Shown piece after piece: positions 9,174 through 18,452 of a stretch of DNA of 64,000 bases. The DNA is from MFD04716-140 sp963703125. Lineage in GTDB: Bacteria > Bacteroidota > Bacteroidia > Flavobacteriales > Flavobacteriaceae. Where the stretch lies: contig OY969790.1 of the NCBI GenBank assembly GCA_963703125.1, positions 310,001 to 374,000 on the forward strand, given 5' to 3'. Both the position numbers and the translations under genes were made by a program. Below the pieces are notes generated by a model. It ran no database searches, was not told where the DNA came from, and saw only the letters and a list, made by a program, of their open reading frames with translations. How positions within the stretch are numbered: the first letter of the stretch is position 1; the number at the start of each line of letters is the position of its first letter.

Positions 9174-9818
9174 ATGAAAATTTTCAGTATCATTTTTTTA
9201 TTTCTTGTATGCTCTCTTGAAGCACAAAAAAAGCCTGGATTTGCAGATGAGATTACCTCAATTGAAAAAAAATACGACACCCTATGGGATCCATCAAGTG
9301 AAACCATTGTTTTCACCGGAAGTTCCAGTATCCGTATCTGGAATGACCTTGAAAATAGATTTCCTGGAGTACAAATTGTCAACACGGGATTTGGAGGTTC
9401 CCAAACATCAGATCTTCTCTATTATTCCGCAGATCTTATTTCAAAATACAACCCTAAAAAGGTATTTATTTATGAAGGGGACAATGACATTTCTTTAGGA
9501 AAGAAGGTCAAGGAAATTTTAGCTACTACCAAAGAGCTAATCGCCAAAATTAGAATAGGCAATCCAAAACTTCAGATAGTTCTTATTTCGGCAAAGCCAA
9601 GTCTGGCCCGATGGAAATTAAAAGGAAAATTTAAACGCCTGAACAGAAGGTTCGAAGCAATCTCCAAGGATGATACTTTGACTTCATTTGTTGATGTTTG
9701 GAACCCTATGTTGGATGGTAGAAAAGTGAAACAGGATATTTTTATCCAAGACGGACTCCATATGAATTCAAAAGGATATGACATTTGGTACCATGCGCTT
9801 AAAGAGTATGTCAATTGA
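9174..9818 (+). CDS. Exported SGNH/GDSL hydrolase
   Basis: A 214-residue protein with a signal peptide ending near EAQ (residue 18). The four SGNH blocks are visible: catalytic Ser in FTGSSSIR (49-52), Gly in NTGFGGSQ, Asn in YEGDND (102-105), and the Asp-His pair in QDGLHMN (193, 196). The fold hydrolyses ester bonds in lipids, acetylated sugars or similar. The GH20 gene 75 bp downstream makes deacetylation of a glycan conceivable, but this is inference. Context suggests periplasmic or surface localisation. Confidence 0.88.
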   Translation: MKIFSIIFLFLVCSLEAQKKPGFADEITSIEKKYDTLWDPSSETIVFTGSSSIRIWNDLENRFPGVQIVNTGFGGSQTSDLLYYSADLISKYNPKKVFIYEGDNDISLGKKVKEILATTKELIAKIRIGNPKLQIVLISAKPSLARWKLKGKFKRLNRRFEAISKDDTLTSFVDVWNPMLDGRKVKQDIFIQDGLHMNSKGYDIWYHALKEYVN

Positions 9819-9893
9819 ATTTATACCACCGAGAATCTAAAGATCTATTATTAACAAAGCGTAAAACAAACTTTTGAAAATTAAAACGAGCAT

Positions 9894-11504
9894 ATGATAT
9901 CATTTTTCACAAAAACTTTTATAGTTCTTACCACAATCATTCTTCTCGCATCTTGTACCGCGGAAAAAAAGAAAACAATCAATTTTCCACCAACTGATTT
10001 GTCAATGGAGAATATGATTCCAAGACCGCTTAAAATAATTCCGACGAATTCGGCCTTTGCCCTAGATCGGCATACCGCCATTTATACCTCAAAAAATGCT
10101 ACTGGCTTTGAAGGGATTGGTCAATTTCTAGCTGAAAAAATAAAGTCAAAGATAGACCTCGATATTCCTGTCAATGGGGAAGGCCTAACGAATATTGAAA
10201 GGGTAATCTATATCAATCAATCTGACAGTACCGATTTATCTTCACCAGAAGCCTACCAATTATATATAACACAAGATTCCATTATCCTTAATTCGAATAC
10301 TGCGCAAGGTGCATTTAGAGGTATTCAAACCCTTAGACAAATAATCCCGGAAACCAGCATTGATACCTTGGCGGAACAAAAAATTTGGGCCATACCGTCC
10401 GGAAAAATAATAGATGAACCCAATTTTGGGTATCGCGGGTCCATGCTAGATGTTGCGCGACATTTTTTTAGTGTCGAAGATGTCAAAAAATATATTGACC
10501 TCTTATCGTACTACAAAATCAATGCGTTGCATTTGCACCTCTCTGATGACCAGGGTTGGCGAATTGAAATCAAATCTTGGCCCAAACTAACAGAAATTGG
10601 AGGCAGTACCGAGGTTGGTGGTGAATCAGGCGGTTTTTACACCCAAGCGGACTATACCGATATTGTGAATTATGCCGCCAAACATTATATGACCATTGTT
10701 CCCGAAATTGATATGCCCGGTCATACCAATTCGGCATCGGTTTCCTATCCGTTTTTAAATGGAAATGGTAAAACCCCTAAGCTATATGAAGGAACACAAG
10801 TGGGTTTTAGCACTTTTGATACTCGAAAAGATACTGTTTATGCCTTTATTGATGACGTTGTTCGTGAGATTTCGGCCATTACTCCCGGTCCTTATTTTCA
10901 TGCAGGGGGAGATGAAAGTCATGTAACAAAAAAGCCCGATTACATTTATTTTGTAAATAAGGTTGAAAAAATAGTTCAGAAGTATGGCAAACGGATGATA
11001 GGTTGGGACGAAATCGCAATTGCAGATGTAGATTCAACCTCTATTTCGCAATGGTGGGCAAGTGAGGAAAATGCAAAGAAAGCGGTGGCAAAAAATATGA
11101 AGGTCATTGTATCTCCTGCCAAAAAAGCCTATCTCGACATGCAATATGATACCCTTTCCAAACATGGGCTTCATTGGGCGGCCTACATACCTGTGGATAC
11201 CGCCTACGTGTGGTCTGCCGAGGATTATGGAATTCCCAAAGAGAATATACTAGGCATTGAGGCTCCTCTTTGGTCGGAGACCATTAGCAATATTGATGAG
11301 TTGGAATATTTGGCTTTTCCTCGTGCCATCGGGTATTCTGAACTTAGCTGGTCTACCCCGGAAAACAGAAATTGGGAGAACTATAAGGTTCGCCTTGCCA
11401 ACCAAGCACCCTATTTAGATCGCATGAACGTAAAGTACTACCCTTCGCCCTTGATCGATTGGAAAAAAAGTAAATATACCTACAAGGAAATTCAAAAGGA
11501 CTAA
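9894..11504 (+). CDS. Beta-N-acetylhexosaminidase, GH20 lipoprotein
   Basis: A 536-residue lipoprotein; the lipobox LLASC puts the lipidated Cys at 21. Residues 40-170 form the GH20b accessory domain, and the TIM barrel begins at NFGYRGSMLDVARHFF. Catalytic hallmarks are LHLSDDQGWR (214-223), PEIDMPGHT (270-278) and the catalytic Asp-Glu pair in HAGGDESH (340-341). It removes terminal beta-linked GlcNAc or GalNAc, for example from chitin fragments or glycoproteins. The S10 peptidase gene starts 3 bp after its stop, so the two are very likely translated from one mRNA and may act together on glycosylated protein. Confidence 0.95.
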   Translation: MISFFTKTFIVLTTIILLASCTAEKKKTINFPPTDLSMENMIPRPLKIIPTNSAFALDRHTAIYTSKNATGFEGIGQFLAEKIKSKIDLDIPVNGEGLTNIERVIYINQSDSTDLSSPEAYQLYITQDSIILNSNTAQGAFRGIQTLRQIIPETSIDTLAEQKIWAIPSGKIIDEPNFGYRGSMLDVARHFFSVEDVKKYIDLLSYYKINALHLHLSDDQGWRIEIKSWPKLTEIGGSTEVGGESGGFYTQADYTDIVNYAAKHYMTIVPEIDMPGHTNSASVSYPFLNGNGKTPKLYEGTQVGFSTFDTRKDTVYAFIDDVVREISAITPGPYFHAGGDESHVTKKPDYIYFVNKVEKIVQKYGKRMIGWDEIAIADVDSTSISQWWASEENAKKAVAKNMKVIVSPAKKAYLDMQYDTLSKHGLHWAAYIPVDTAYVWSAEDYGIPKENILGIEAPLWSETISNIDELEYLAFPRAIGYSELSWSTPENRNWENYKVRLANQAPYLDRMNVKYYPSPLIDWKKSKYTYKEIQKD

Positions 11505-11507
11505 ATC

Positions 11508-13013
11508 ATGAAAAATTCCAGGTTACTCATCGCATTATTTTTAGGTCAATTACTTTGTGCCCAGCAACCAAACGATACAATACCAAAAGCCGAGGTATCC
11601 GCGACAATGCAAAGTGTCACCATTGACGGTAGGCAAATATTCCTCACTGCAAAGGCTGGTACGTTTGAAGTTAGGGACGACTATAACAAACCGTTGGCCT
11701 TAATGGGACATACCTATTACTCCGTTGGTGATAAACGGGGTACTGTACAAAATAGACCCATTGTCTTTGCGTTTAATGGAGGCCCTGGGTCTTCCTCATT
11801 TTGGCTGCATATGGGCGTTTTGGGTCCAAAACGTATTGTCGTCAATGATCCAAAATCTACTCCAGCGGCACCCTACAGACTCGTCAACAATAATTTTTCG
11901 ATTCTTGATGTAGCCGATCTGGTTATGATAGATCCTGTGGGGACGGGACTAAGTGTGCCTTTGGGCAAGGCCAAATTCAAGGATTTTTGGGGTGTTGATC
12001 AGGATATCAAGAGTCTTTCGCTCTTTATAAAACAATTTCTGATTGAAAATGATCGTATGAACAGTCCCAAGTATCTTTTAGGTGAAAGCTATGGTACCTT
12101 TAGAAATGCCGGGCTCATGAATGCATTACTTGGTGATGGAATCGCACTTAACGGTGTCATAATGGTATCGGCCGTATTTGATTTGCGAACATTATTGTTC
12201 CCGCCTAATGATGACTTGCCCTACATCGTTCATTTTCCAACTTATGCTGCCACGGCTTGGTATCATAACAAAATCCCCAACAAGCCTGAAAATGTGTATA
12301 CATTTCTTGATGAGGTACGCGATTTTACAGAAAACAGGTATACACCTGCTCTTTTCAAAGGTGACCAATTGTCAGAAACCGAGAAGAATGAGATGGCATC
12401 GCAATTGGCAAAATATACCGGAACGAACACTGAGTATTGGTTGAATGCCAATCTCAAAGTAACTGCCAGTGAGTTCTTTGCAGAGTTTTTGCGAAAAGAT
12501 GGTGAAATAGTTGGAAGATTGGATTCTCGGTTTACGGGCATCAACCAAGACCTATTATCACAGGAAGGCAGCCACGATCCCCAAAGTGCTGCAATTTCTC
12601 CGGCCTATATTGCCGGGTTTCTGGATTATTTCTATGGAGACCTAAAAGTGAACAAAAAGACGACATATGCCATAACTGCGGGCACTAGGAAAGGATTTGA
12701 ATGGGATTGGAAGCATAAGGGGAATTTAGCATGGGGCACCCAAGCCGCCATTAATACGGGAATTGACATGGCTGAAGCCCTCTCTAGAGATCCAAATATG
12801 AAAGTCTTGATATTGAATGGGATATATGATATCGCCACTGTTTTTTACGGTGTTGAACATTCCATAAATCACCTCGGCTTAAAAAAGGAAATCAAGGATA
12901 ACATAACAATGAAATACTACGAGGCAGGCCATATGATGTACACCCATCAACCTTCTTTGGAACAATTTAAAAAGGATGTCTCTGAGTTTATTAGAAAAAC
13001 CTTAAAAAAATAA
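11508..13013 (+). CDS. S10 family serine carboxypeptidase, exported
   Basis: A 501-residue exported peptidase with a signal peptide ending near LCAQ (residue 19). S10 signatures are FNGGPGSSS (oxyanion region, 89-97), PVGTGLS, the nucleophile elbow GESYG with Ser194, ILNGIYD carrying the catalytic Asp, and AGHMMY with catalytic His475. It removes C-terminal residues from peptides. Its tight coupling to the GH20 hexosaminidase suggests joint use of glycopeptides or peptidoglycan-like material. No terminator follows; the next gene converges 63 bp later. Confidence 0.92.
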   Translation: MKNSRLLIALFLGQLLCAQQPNDTIPKAEVSATMQSVTIDGRQIFLTAKAGTFEVRDDYNKPLALMGHTYYSVGDKRGTVQNRPIVFAFNGGPGSSSFWLHMGVLGPKRIVVNDPKSTPAAPYRLVNNNFSILDVADLVMIDPVGTGLSVPLGKAKFKDFWGVDQDIKSLSLFIKQFLIENDRMNSPKYLLGESYGTFRNAGLMNALLGDGIALNGVIMVSAVFDLRTLLFPPNDDLPYIVHFPTYAATAWYHNKIPNKPENVYTFLDEVRDFTENRYTPALFKGDQLSETEKNEMASQLAKYTGTNTEYWLNANLKVTASEFFAEFLRKDGEIVGRLDSRFTGINQDLLSQEGSHDPQSAAISPAYIAGFLDYFYGDLKVNKKTTYAITAGTRKGFEWDWKHKGNLAWGTQAAINTGIDMAEALSRDPNMKVLILNGIYDIATVFYGVEHSINHLGLKKEIKDNITMKYYEAGHMMYTHQPSLEQFKKDVSEFIRKTLKK

Positions 13014-13076
13014 GCGGCCAAAGAATTAATTTCTGGAAAATGACCATGACTATTGCGTTACCAACGGAAAGGATTC

Positions 13077-14090
13077 TTATTTCAAATCCATTTTTAAAAC
13101 ATAATCATCAGCGGTAATGAAAAGTGTTTTCTCATCGGTGGTGAAGGCGCAATTAGAGGTAGCTTCCCCTGTATGTATTCTGGCGATTGGTTTTTTGTAC
13201 ATATTGAAAATCCATAGCCCGCCAGGACCTGAAGCGAACAGGTAGCCTTTGCTGTGCATTTTCATCCCGTCAGGAAGACCTTGTTGTCCTTCTTCCCCAA
13301 TTAAAAAGGTAACATCGTAAAATAAGGATTTATTATCTGCATTGGCTGGAGAATGTACATCATACTCGTACCAAACCGCATGTTCAGGATCTGATACTGC
13401 AACATAAAGCTTACTTTCATCCACGGAAAGAGCTATGCCGTTGGGTCTTGTGAGTTTATCAACCAGAACAAGTTCTCCATTCGTCTTTAAGCAATATACC
13501 CCTTGAAAGTCGAGTTCCTTGCCAGGATCCTCCATGCGTTTGGGCAATCCATACGGAGGGTCGGTGAAATAGAGATTTCCTTTCGAGTCATATACTCCAT
13601 CGTTGGGACTGTTAAATCGTTTCCCTTCAAAATTATCAACCACCGATTCAAACTCGGGAGAAGGATTCTCCAAGGTGCCCAACATTTTTGCCACCCTGCG
13701 CTCGCCATGTTGCATAAGTACCAATTCGCCCTTGGTATTTAATAATAATGCGTTGGAGCCTGGTTCCTCACCGGTAAAGTTATCACCCAAAAATCCCGAA
13801 GGAAACAAATATTCGGAAGTTTTCCCCTTACTATCAAATTTGAAAACTTTATTATTAGGTATATCCGAGAACAATAGATACCCCCCTTGTTCAATCCACA
13901 AGGGCCCTTCCGTCCAAACAAAACCACTGCCAATGACTTCAATTTCGGCATTTCCATCAATAAGCTGCAAGGCCTGATCATCCAAAATCTCAATAAAAAA
14001 TTTACCTTGCTTTTCAGTACAGGATAATGTAGCTGAAAGAAATGTTGCAAAAATTGTACATCTTATAAGCTTAGGAAAATTGAACTTCAT
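13077..14090 (-). CDS. SMP-30/gluconolactonase family lipoprotein
   Basis: A 337-residue lipoprotein; the signal ends in ATLSC (Cys24). The beta-propeller has the usual SMP-30 landmarks: GFVWTEGPLWIEQGGYLLFSD, FNSPNDGVYDSKGNLYFTD, TRPNGIALSVDESKLYV and DGMKMHSKGYLF. Glu in TEGP, Asn in SPND and RPNG, and Asp in LPDG provide the expected metal ligands. It would hydrolyse a sugar lactone in the periplasm or at the surface. It is an intact distant paralogue of the interrupted gene at 490-1392. The gene stands alone between convergent and tandem neighbours. Confidence 0.88.
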   Translation of the reverse strand: MKFNFPKLIRCTIFATFLSATLSCTEKQGKFFIEILDDQALQLIDGNAEIEVIGSGFVWTEGPLWIEQGGYLLFSDIPNNKVFKFDSKGKTSEYLFPSGFLGDNFTGEEPGSNALLLNTKGELVLMQHGERRVAKMLGTLENPSPEFESVVDNFEGKRFNSPNDGVYDSKGNLYFTDPPYGLPKRMEDPGKELDFQGVYCLKTNGELVLVDKLTRPNGIALSVDESKLYVAVSDPEHAVWYEYDVHSPANADNKSLFYDVTFLIGEEGQQGLPDGMKMHSKGYLFASGPGGLWIFNMYKKPIARIHTGEATSNCAFTTDEKTLFITADDYVLKMDLK

Positions 14091-14214
14091 ATATAAAGGA
14101 TTTACCCTTAAAATTAAAGATTAATTTTCATTTTTCAACATTATCAATCCATTGTCAATCAAATATTTACCAAACCCGTACGGATTCACACTTAGGGTTC
14201 TAGCACTATGAAAC

Positions 14215-15522
14215 CTAAGAAGTAATTGGTTCCCCGTATAGATCAAAATCGGCTGCTTCTGTTATTTTAATGGTAAAGAATTCGCCCTGTTTCAAATAGT
14301 GCTTACTGGCATCAATTAGAACTTCATTATCTACATCGGGTGAATCAAATTCAGTACGTCCCACAAAGTAATTTCCTTCCTTTCTATCAATGATGCAGCG
14401 AAATGTTTTGCCAATTTTTTCTTGATTTAGTTCCCAGGATATTTGCGATTGCAATTCCATAATCTGATTGGCCCGATCCTGTTTTACTTCCTCCGGTACA
14501 TTATCTTCCAAAGAATATGCATGGGTATTTTCCTCATGACTATAAGTAAAACAACCCAGTCGTTCAAAGCGCATTGCTTCGACCCAATTTTTGAGTGTTT
14601 GAAAATCTTCCTGTGTTTCACCGGGATACCCTACTATTAAAGTAGTTCTGATGGCCATTTCCGGAACGGTAGCCCTAAACTCTTGCAATAACTTAGTGGT
14701 TTTTTCCTGTGTGGTTCCCCTACGCATACTTTTGAGGACGGAATCTGAAATATGTTGCAATGGAATATCCAAATAGTTGCAAATTTTCGGTTCGCGTTTC
14801 ATCACTTCCAAAACATCCATCGGAAAACCAGTTGGGAATGCATAGTGCAAACGAATCCATTCGATACCCTCCACTTTCACCAAGGTGTTGAGCAACTCGG
14901 CCAGATTTCTTTTTTTGTATAGATCTAGTCCGTAATAGGTTAAATCCTGGGCAATTAATATAAGCTCCTTGACTCCCTTGGCCGCCAATTTTTCCGCTTC
15001 TGTCACCAAATGCTCTATTGGGGTACTGCGATGCCTTCCCCGCATTATGGGTATGGCACAAAATGAGCAAGGTCTGTCACACCCTTCTGCAATCTTTAAA
15101 TAGGCATAATTGTTGGGCGTTGTGGTCAAACGTTCACCGATAAGTTCGTGCTTATAGTCCGCCCCTAAGGCCTTTAATAAATTGGGCAGTTCACTGGTAC
15201 CAAAATATGCATCAACATTTGGAATCTCCTTTTGCAAATCCGGTTTATAGCGCTCACTCAAACATCCGGTAACAAACACTTTGTCAACTTCGCCTGCCTC
15301 TTTCTTTTGAACGTATTCCAGAATGGTGTTTATACTTTCTTCCTTTGCGTTGGCAATAAAACCGCAAGTGTTGATGACCACCACATTACCTTCATCCTCG
15401 TGCACCACTTCCTTATTGTTGGCACGTAATTGCCCCATTAGTACTTCAGAGTCATAAACGTTCTTGGAGCATCCCAAGGTTACCACATTGATTCTGTTCT
15501 TTTTGAGTGATTTTGTACGCAT
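14215..15522 (-). CDS. rimO: Ribosomal protein S12 methylthiotransferase RimO
   Basis: A 435-residue radical SAM methylthiotransferase. The N-terminal UPF0004 domain begins VVTLGCSKNVYDSE and carries the cluster cysteines of NTCGF and TGCLSERY. The radical SAM motif is CDRPCSFCAIPIMRGRHRS, and a TRAM domain ends the protein. The SKNxxDSE form of the N-terminal motif and the family length distinguish RimO from MiaB and from MtaB, which is also present at 41586. It adds a methylthio group to an Asp of ribosomal protein S12. A -7 element TATTTTTG lies on the minus strand at 15539-15546, 16 nt upstream of the start, without an obvious -33 partner. Confidence 0.95.
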   Translation of the reverse strand: MRTKSLKKNRINVVTLGCSKNVYDSEVLMGQLRANNKEVVHEDEGNVVVINTCGFIANAKEESINTILEYVQKKEAGEVDKVFVTGCLSERYKPDLQKEIPNVDAYFGTSELPNLLKALGADYKHELIGERLTTTPNNYAYLKIAEGCDRPCSFCAIPIMRGRHRSTPIEHLVTEAEKLAAKGVKELILIAQDLTYYGLDLYKKRNLAELLNTLVKVEGIEWIRLHYAFPTGFPMDVLEVMKREPKICNYLDIPLQHISDSVLKSMRRGTTQEKTTKLLQEFRATVPEMAIRTTLIVGYPGETQEDFQTLKNWVEAMRFERLGCFTYSHEENTHAYSLEDNVPEEVKQDRANQIMELQSQISWELNQEKIGKTFRCIIDRKEGNYFVGRTEFDSPDVDNEVLIDASKHYLKQGEFFTIKITEAADFDLYGEPITS

Positions 15523-15643
15523 AATTTTAAAATGGAGGCAAAAATACGATTTAGAGTACTAAGATCGTTCTATAACCGCAGTTTATTCTTATTATTAAAC
15601 CTTTATTACCAAACGAAGTCTTCATAAGTAACCCCGTAAATCT

Positions 15644-16729
15644 ATGAGAACCCAAATCACATCATTCATTGCCCTATCTTTTTTATTCCTAACGGCTTGT
15701 TCAAAGGATACGCCCGAAGATCCACTTCCGGAAACCCAAGAATTGTACTTTCCGCCAATACTTTCTTCAACATGGGAAATAACAAGCGTTGCTGAATTGG
15801 GATGGAAAGAAAATAACGTTCAACCCTTATATGACTTTCTGGAATCAAGCAAAACCGATGCGTTCATTATTTTAAAGGATGGCAAAATTGTACTGGAAAA
15901 ATATTTCGGGGATTTTGATGTCAATAAAAATCACACATGGAATTCGGCTGCAAAGACATTGACTGCCTTTACGGCTGGTATTGCCCAAAAAGAAGGGTTC
16001 TTGTCAATTGACAACCCATCATCGGATTATATGGGGGAAGGATGGTCATCGCTTACCTCAGATCAAGAAAAGAACATTACCGTAAAACATCATCTTACAA
16101 TGACTACTGGACTCGATTACACAGTTCCTGAAAACTTCTGTACAGATAAGGAGTGCTTCTTATACAAAAATGAACCTGGTACGTATTGGTACTATCATCA
16201 AGGAGCCTATACCGTACTGGACAATATAATAACTGGTGCTGTAAATAAAGATTTTAAGACCTATTTCAATGAAAAGGTACGCGATAAAATTGGTATGCAA
16301 GGTTCTTGGGTGAAGACAGGATACTTGAATCTCTATTTTAGCAATGCACGTACGATGGCCCGATTCGGGCTTCTGAACTTAAATAAAGGAATTTGGGATA
16401 AAACGGTTATTTTGGATGATCCTTCCTATTTTACGGCGGCAACTACAACATCCCAGGACCTGAACAAATCTTACGGATATCTCTATTGGCTCAATGGCAA
16501 AACCAATTTTAAGGTTCCTGGTTCCGAAGAATTGTTTCAAGGTAAACTTATCCCCAATGCACCAGATGACCTCTTTTCGGGTTTGGGAGCTATGGATCAG
16601 AAACTATACATCGTTCCTAGTTTAGGGCTCGTGGTGGTAAGAATGGGCGACTCGGCGGACGAAGACGAGTTGGGACCTACCACGTTTGACAATGCATTGT
16701 GGGAAAAAATAAATTCCGTAATAAAATAA
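15644..16729 (+). CDS. Class C beta-lactamase-like serine hydrolase, lipoprotein
   Basis: A 361-residue lipoprotein (lipobox LTACS, Cys19). The penicillin-binding fold has its nucleophile motif SAAK at 101-104 (WNSAAKTLTAF). The second motif, normally YxN, appears as YHQ in WYYHQGAYTVL, and the third region reads SGLGAMDQKLYIV. These substitutions are seen in the esterase-like members of the family, so it is more likely an esterase or peptidase than a true beta-lactamase. The substrate is unknown. It converges on ftsY with 10 bp between stops. Confidence 0.85.
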   Translation: MRTQITSFIALSFLFLTACSKDTPEDPLPETQELYFPPILSSTWEITSVAELGWKENNVQPLYDFLESSKTDAFIILKDGKIVLEKYFGDFDVNKNHTWNSAAKTLTAFTAGIAQKEGFLSIDNPSSDYMGEGWSSLTSDQEKNITVKHHLTMTTGLDYTVPENFCTDKECFLYKNEPGTYWYYHQGAYTVLDNIITGAVNKDFKTYFNEKVRDKIGMQGSWVKTGYLNLYFSNARTMARFGLLNLNKGIWDKTVILDDPSYFTAATTTSQDLNKSYGYLYWLNGKTNFKVPGSEELFQGKLIPNAPDDLFSGLGAMDQKLYIVPSLGLVVVRMGDSADEDELGPTTFDNALWEKINSVIK

Positions 16730-16739
16730 AATTCAATTC

Positions 16740-17699
16740 TTAGTCCCTCTTGAAGAAGGAATCAACGAATTCATACTTATTGAAGACTTGTAGGTCTTCA
16801 AGGCCTTCGCCTACTCCAATGTACTTGACGGGAATCTGAAATTGGTCCGAAATCCCGATTACAACACCACCTTTGGCCGTTCCATCAAGTTTGGTCACCG
16901 CCAATGCATTTACTTCGGTAGCCTTGGTGAATTGTTTGGCTTGTTCAAAGGCATTCTGACCCGTTGAACCATCCAAGACCAATAAGACCTCATGCGGTGT
17001 GCCTTCCATCACCTTTTGCATAACGCGTTTTACCTTGGTCAACTCATTCATTAAATTGACTTTGTTATGAAGTCGACCTGCCGTATCAATAATAACCACA
17101 TCGGCATTTTGCGTAACGGCAGAGCTCAAAGTATCAAAAGCTACAGAAGCAGGATCACTTCCCATTTGTTGTTTAACAATGGGTACCCCAACACGATCTG
17201 CCCAAACCTGAAGTTGGTCTATGGCGGCAGCCCGAAAAGTATCCGCTGCACCAAGAACTACTTTCAAACCTTGCTTTTTAAATTGAAAGGCCAATTTGCC
17301 AATAGTAGTCGTTTTACCGGCACCGTTGACCCCGACTACCATAATAACATATGGTTTCTTATCCTGTGGTATTCTGAACTCGGAGGTCTCGCCTAAATGG
17401 GTCTCAGAAAGCAAACCCGTAATTTCTTCCAGCAAGATTCCGTTCAGCTCATCTGTGCCCATATATTTATCCTTGGCAACCCTTGCCTCTATGCGCTGGA
17501 TTATCTTCAACGTAGTGTTCACCCCAACGTCGGAGGAGACAAGAACCTCCTCCAAGTTGTCCAGGACATCATCATCAACTTTTGATTTGCCTGCGACCGC
17601 CTTGCTAAGTTTTGCAAAAAAAGTAGTCTTGGTCTTTTCAAGACCTTTATCAAGTGTCTCTTTCTTCTTGGAGGAGAAAATATTTTTAAATAAGCTCAT
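16740..17699 (-). CDS. ftsY: Signal recognition particle receptor FtsY
   Basis: A 319-residue SRP GTPase. An N-terminal helical N domain is followed by the G domain with GVNGAGKTTTIGKLA (P-loop), DTFRAAA, DTAGRLHNKVNLMNEL, TKLDGTAKGG and the C-terminal GVGEGLEDLQVF. The long acidic A domain of E. coli FtsY is absent; only a short basic N-terminus (KNIFSSKKKE) remains, common in this phylum. It docks ribosome-SRP complexes at the membrane. A minus-strand TATCTTTG lies just upstream of the start and just after the terminator of the L28-L33-DUF4295 operon, so it probably has its own promoter. Confidence 0.96.
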   Translation of the reverse strand: MSLFKNIFSSKKKETLDKGLEKTKTTFFAKLSKAVAGKSKVDDDVLDNLEEVLVSSDVGVNTTLKIIQRIEARVAKDKYMGTDELNGILLEEITGLLSETHLGETSEFRIPQDKKPYVIMVVGVNGAGKTTTIGKLAFQFKKQGLKVVLGAADTFRAAAIDQLQVWADRVGVPIVKQQMGSDPASVAFDTLSSAVTQNADVVIIDTAGRLHNKVNLMNELTKVKRVMQKVMEGTPHEVLLVLDGSTGQNAFEQAKQFTKATEVNALAVTKLDGTAKGGVVIGISDQFQIPVKYIGVGEGLEDLQVFNKYEFVDSFFKRD

Positions 17700-17723
17700 A
17701 GACTAAAAGAGTTTGATCAAAGA

Positions 17724-17761
17724 TATAAAAATAAGAAGGCCACTTTCAGTAGAAAGTGGCC
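17724..17761 (-). terminator. Terminator of the rpmB-rpmG-DUF4295 operon
   Basis: On the minus strand a perfect 10-bp stem (GGCCACTTTC and its complement, loop TACT) is followed by a T-rich run. It sits 24 bp after the DUF4295 stop. Confidence 0.8.
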
Positions 17762-17784
17762 CATATATCGTTATGATGTAATTG

Positions 17785-17937
17785 TTACTTTTTTGCAATC
17801 CACGCATCTACCATTTCTGGGGCCATTACCGACTCAACAAAAGTATAGGCTCCTGTTTTGGGTGACTTGACCATTTTAATTGCTTTGGTCAATCTTTTTG
17901 AACTAGTTTGTAAACTTGCTACCGTCTTCTTTGCCAT
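17785..17937 (-). CDS. DUF4295 small basic protein
   Basis: A 50-residue basic protein beginning MAKKTVASLQTSSKRL and ending MVDAWIAKK. It matches DUF4295, a family found next to L28 and L33 in Bacteroidota. It starts 6 bp after the rpmG stop, so it is the last gene of a three-gene ribosomal operon and ends just before a strong terminator. Size, charge and constant linkage point to a ribosome-associated role; this is inference from context. Confidence 0.85.
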   Translation of the reverse strand: MAKKTVASLQTSSKRLTKAIKMVKSPKTGAYTFVESVMAPEMVDAWIAKK

Positions 17938-17943
17938 GGCTTC

Positions 17944-18126
17944 TTATTTTATCTCTTTATGGACTGTCATTCTTTTCAAAATAGGATTGAACTTTTTAAT
18001 TTCCATCCTTTCCGGTGTATTTTTCTTATTCTTCGTGGTTACGTACCTAGAAGTTCCATGCTGCCCAGATTCTTTATGTTCTGTACATTCCAATATCACC
18101 TGAATTCTATTGCCTTTCTTTGCCAT
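17944..18126 (-). CDS. rpmG: 50S ribosomal protein L33
   Basis: A 60-residue L33 starting MAKKGNRIQVILECTEHK and containing SRYVTTKNKKNTPERMEIKKF, the most conserved part of the family. One Cys remains in LECTEH; the zinc-binding CxxC pairs are absent, so this is the zinc-independent form. It lies 21 bp downstream of rpmB and 6 bp upstream of DUF4295 in one operon. Confidence 0.96.
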   Translation of the reverse strand: MAKKGNRIQVILECTEHKESGQHGTSRYVTTKNKKNTPERMEIKKFNPILKRMTVHKEIK

Positions 18127-18147
18127 TGTTCTCTATATTATTAAGGA

Positions 18148-18384
18148 CTACTTAAGCAATCCTTGTGCCTTCGCTTCTTTTAAAACTGCCGAAATCCCTT
18201 TCTTGTTGATAGATTTCAAACCCTTGGCAGAAACTTTTAAAGTAACCCAACGATCTTCTTCTGGGATATAAAAACGCTTTTTAGAAAGATTTACATTAAA
18301 TCTTCTTTTAGTCTTATTGATGGAAAAGGATACATTGTTCCCGAACATTGCGCTCTTTCCAGTAATTTCACAAACTTTTGACAT
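18148..18384 (-). CDS. rpmB: 50S ribosomal protein L28
   Basis: A 78-residue L28 with MSKVCEITGKSAMFGNNVSF, KTKRRFNVNL and the C-terminal LKSINKKGISAVLKEAKAQGLLK. It is the first gene of the rpmB-rpmG-DUF4295 operon and has a consensus promoter at 18414-18445. Only one Cys is present near the N-terminus, consistent with a zinc-free form. Confidence 0.96.
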   Translation of the reverse strand: MSKVCEITGKSAMFGNNVSFSINKTKRRFNVNLSKKRFYIPEEDRWVTLKVSAKGLKSINKKGISAVLKEAKAQGLLK

Positions 18385-18413
18385 TGCGTTGAGGTTTTCT
18401 TATAAACAGGGTG

Positions 18414-18445
18414 CAAATTTATATCATTTTTACGGGACGTACAAA
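18414..18445 (-). promoter_or_regulatory. Promoter of the rpmB operon
   Basis: On the minus strand TTTG (18442-18445), a 20-nt spacer and TAAATTTG (18414-18421) give a perfect Bacteroidota consensus. The start-site sequence GCACCCTG follows directly and is shared with the rpmE2 promoter. Confidence 0.75.
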
Positions 18446-18452
18446 TTCTCAC

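Noticed and set aside
14191..14219. Inverted repeat at the rimO 3' end as a terminator
   Set aside because: The arms (CTTAGGGTT and AAACCTAAG) have a mismatch and a long loop, there is no T-run, and the repeat overlaps the stop codon.
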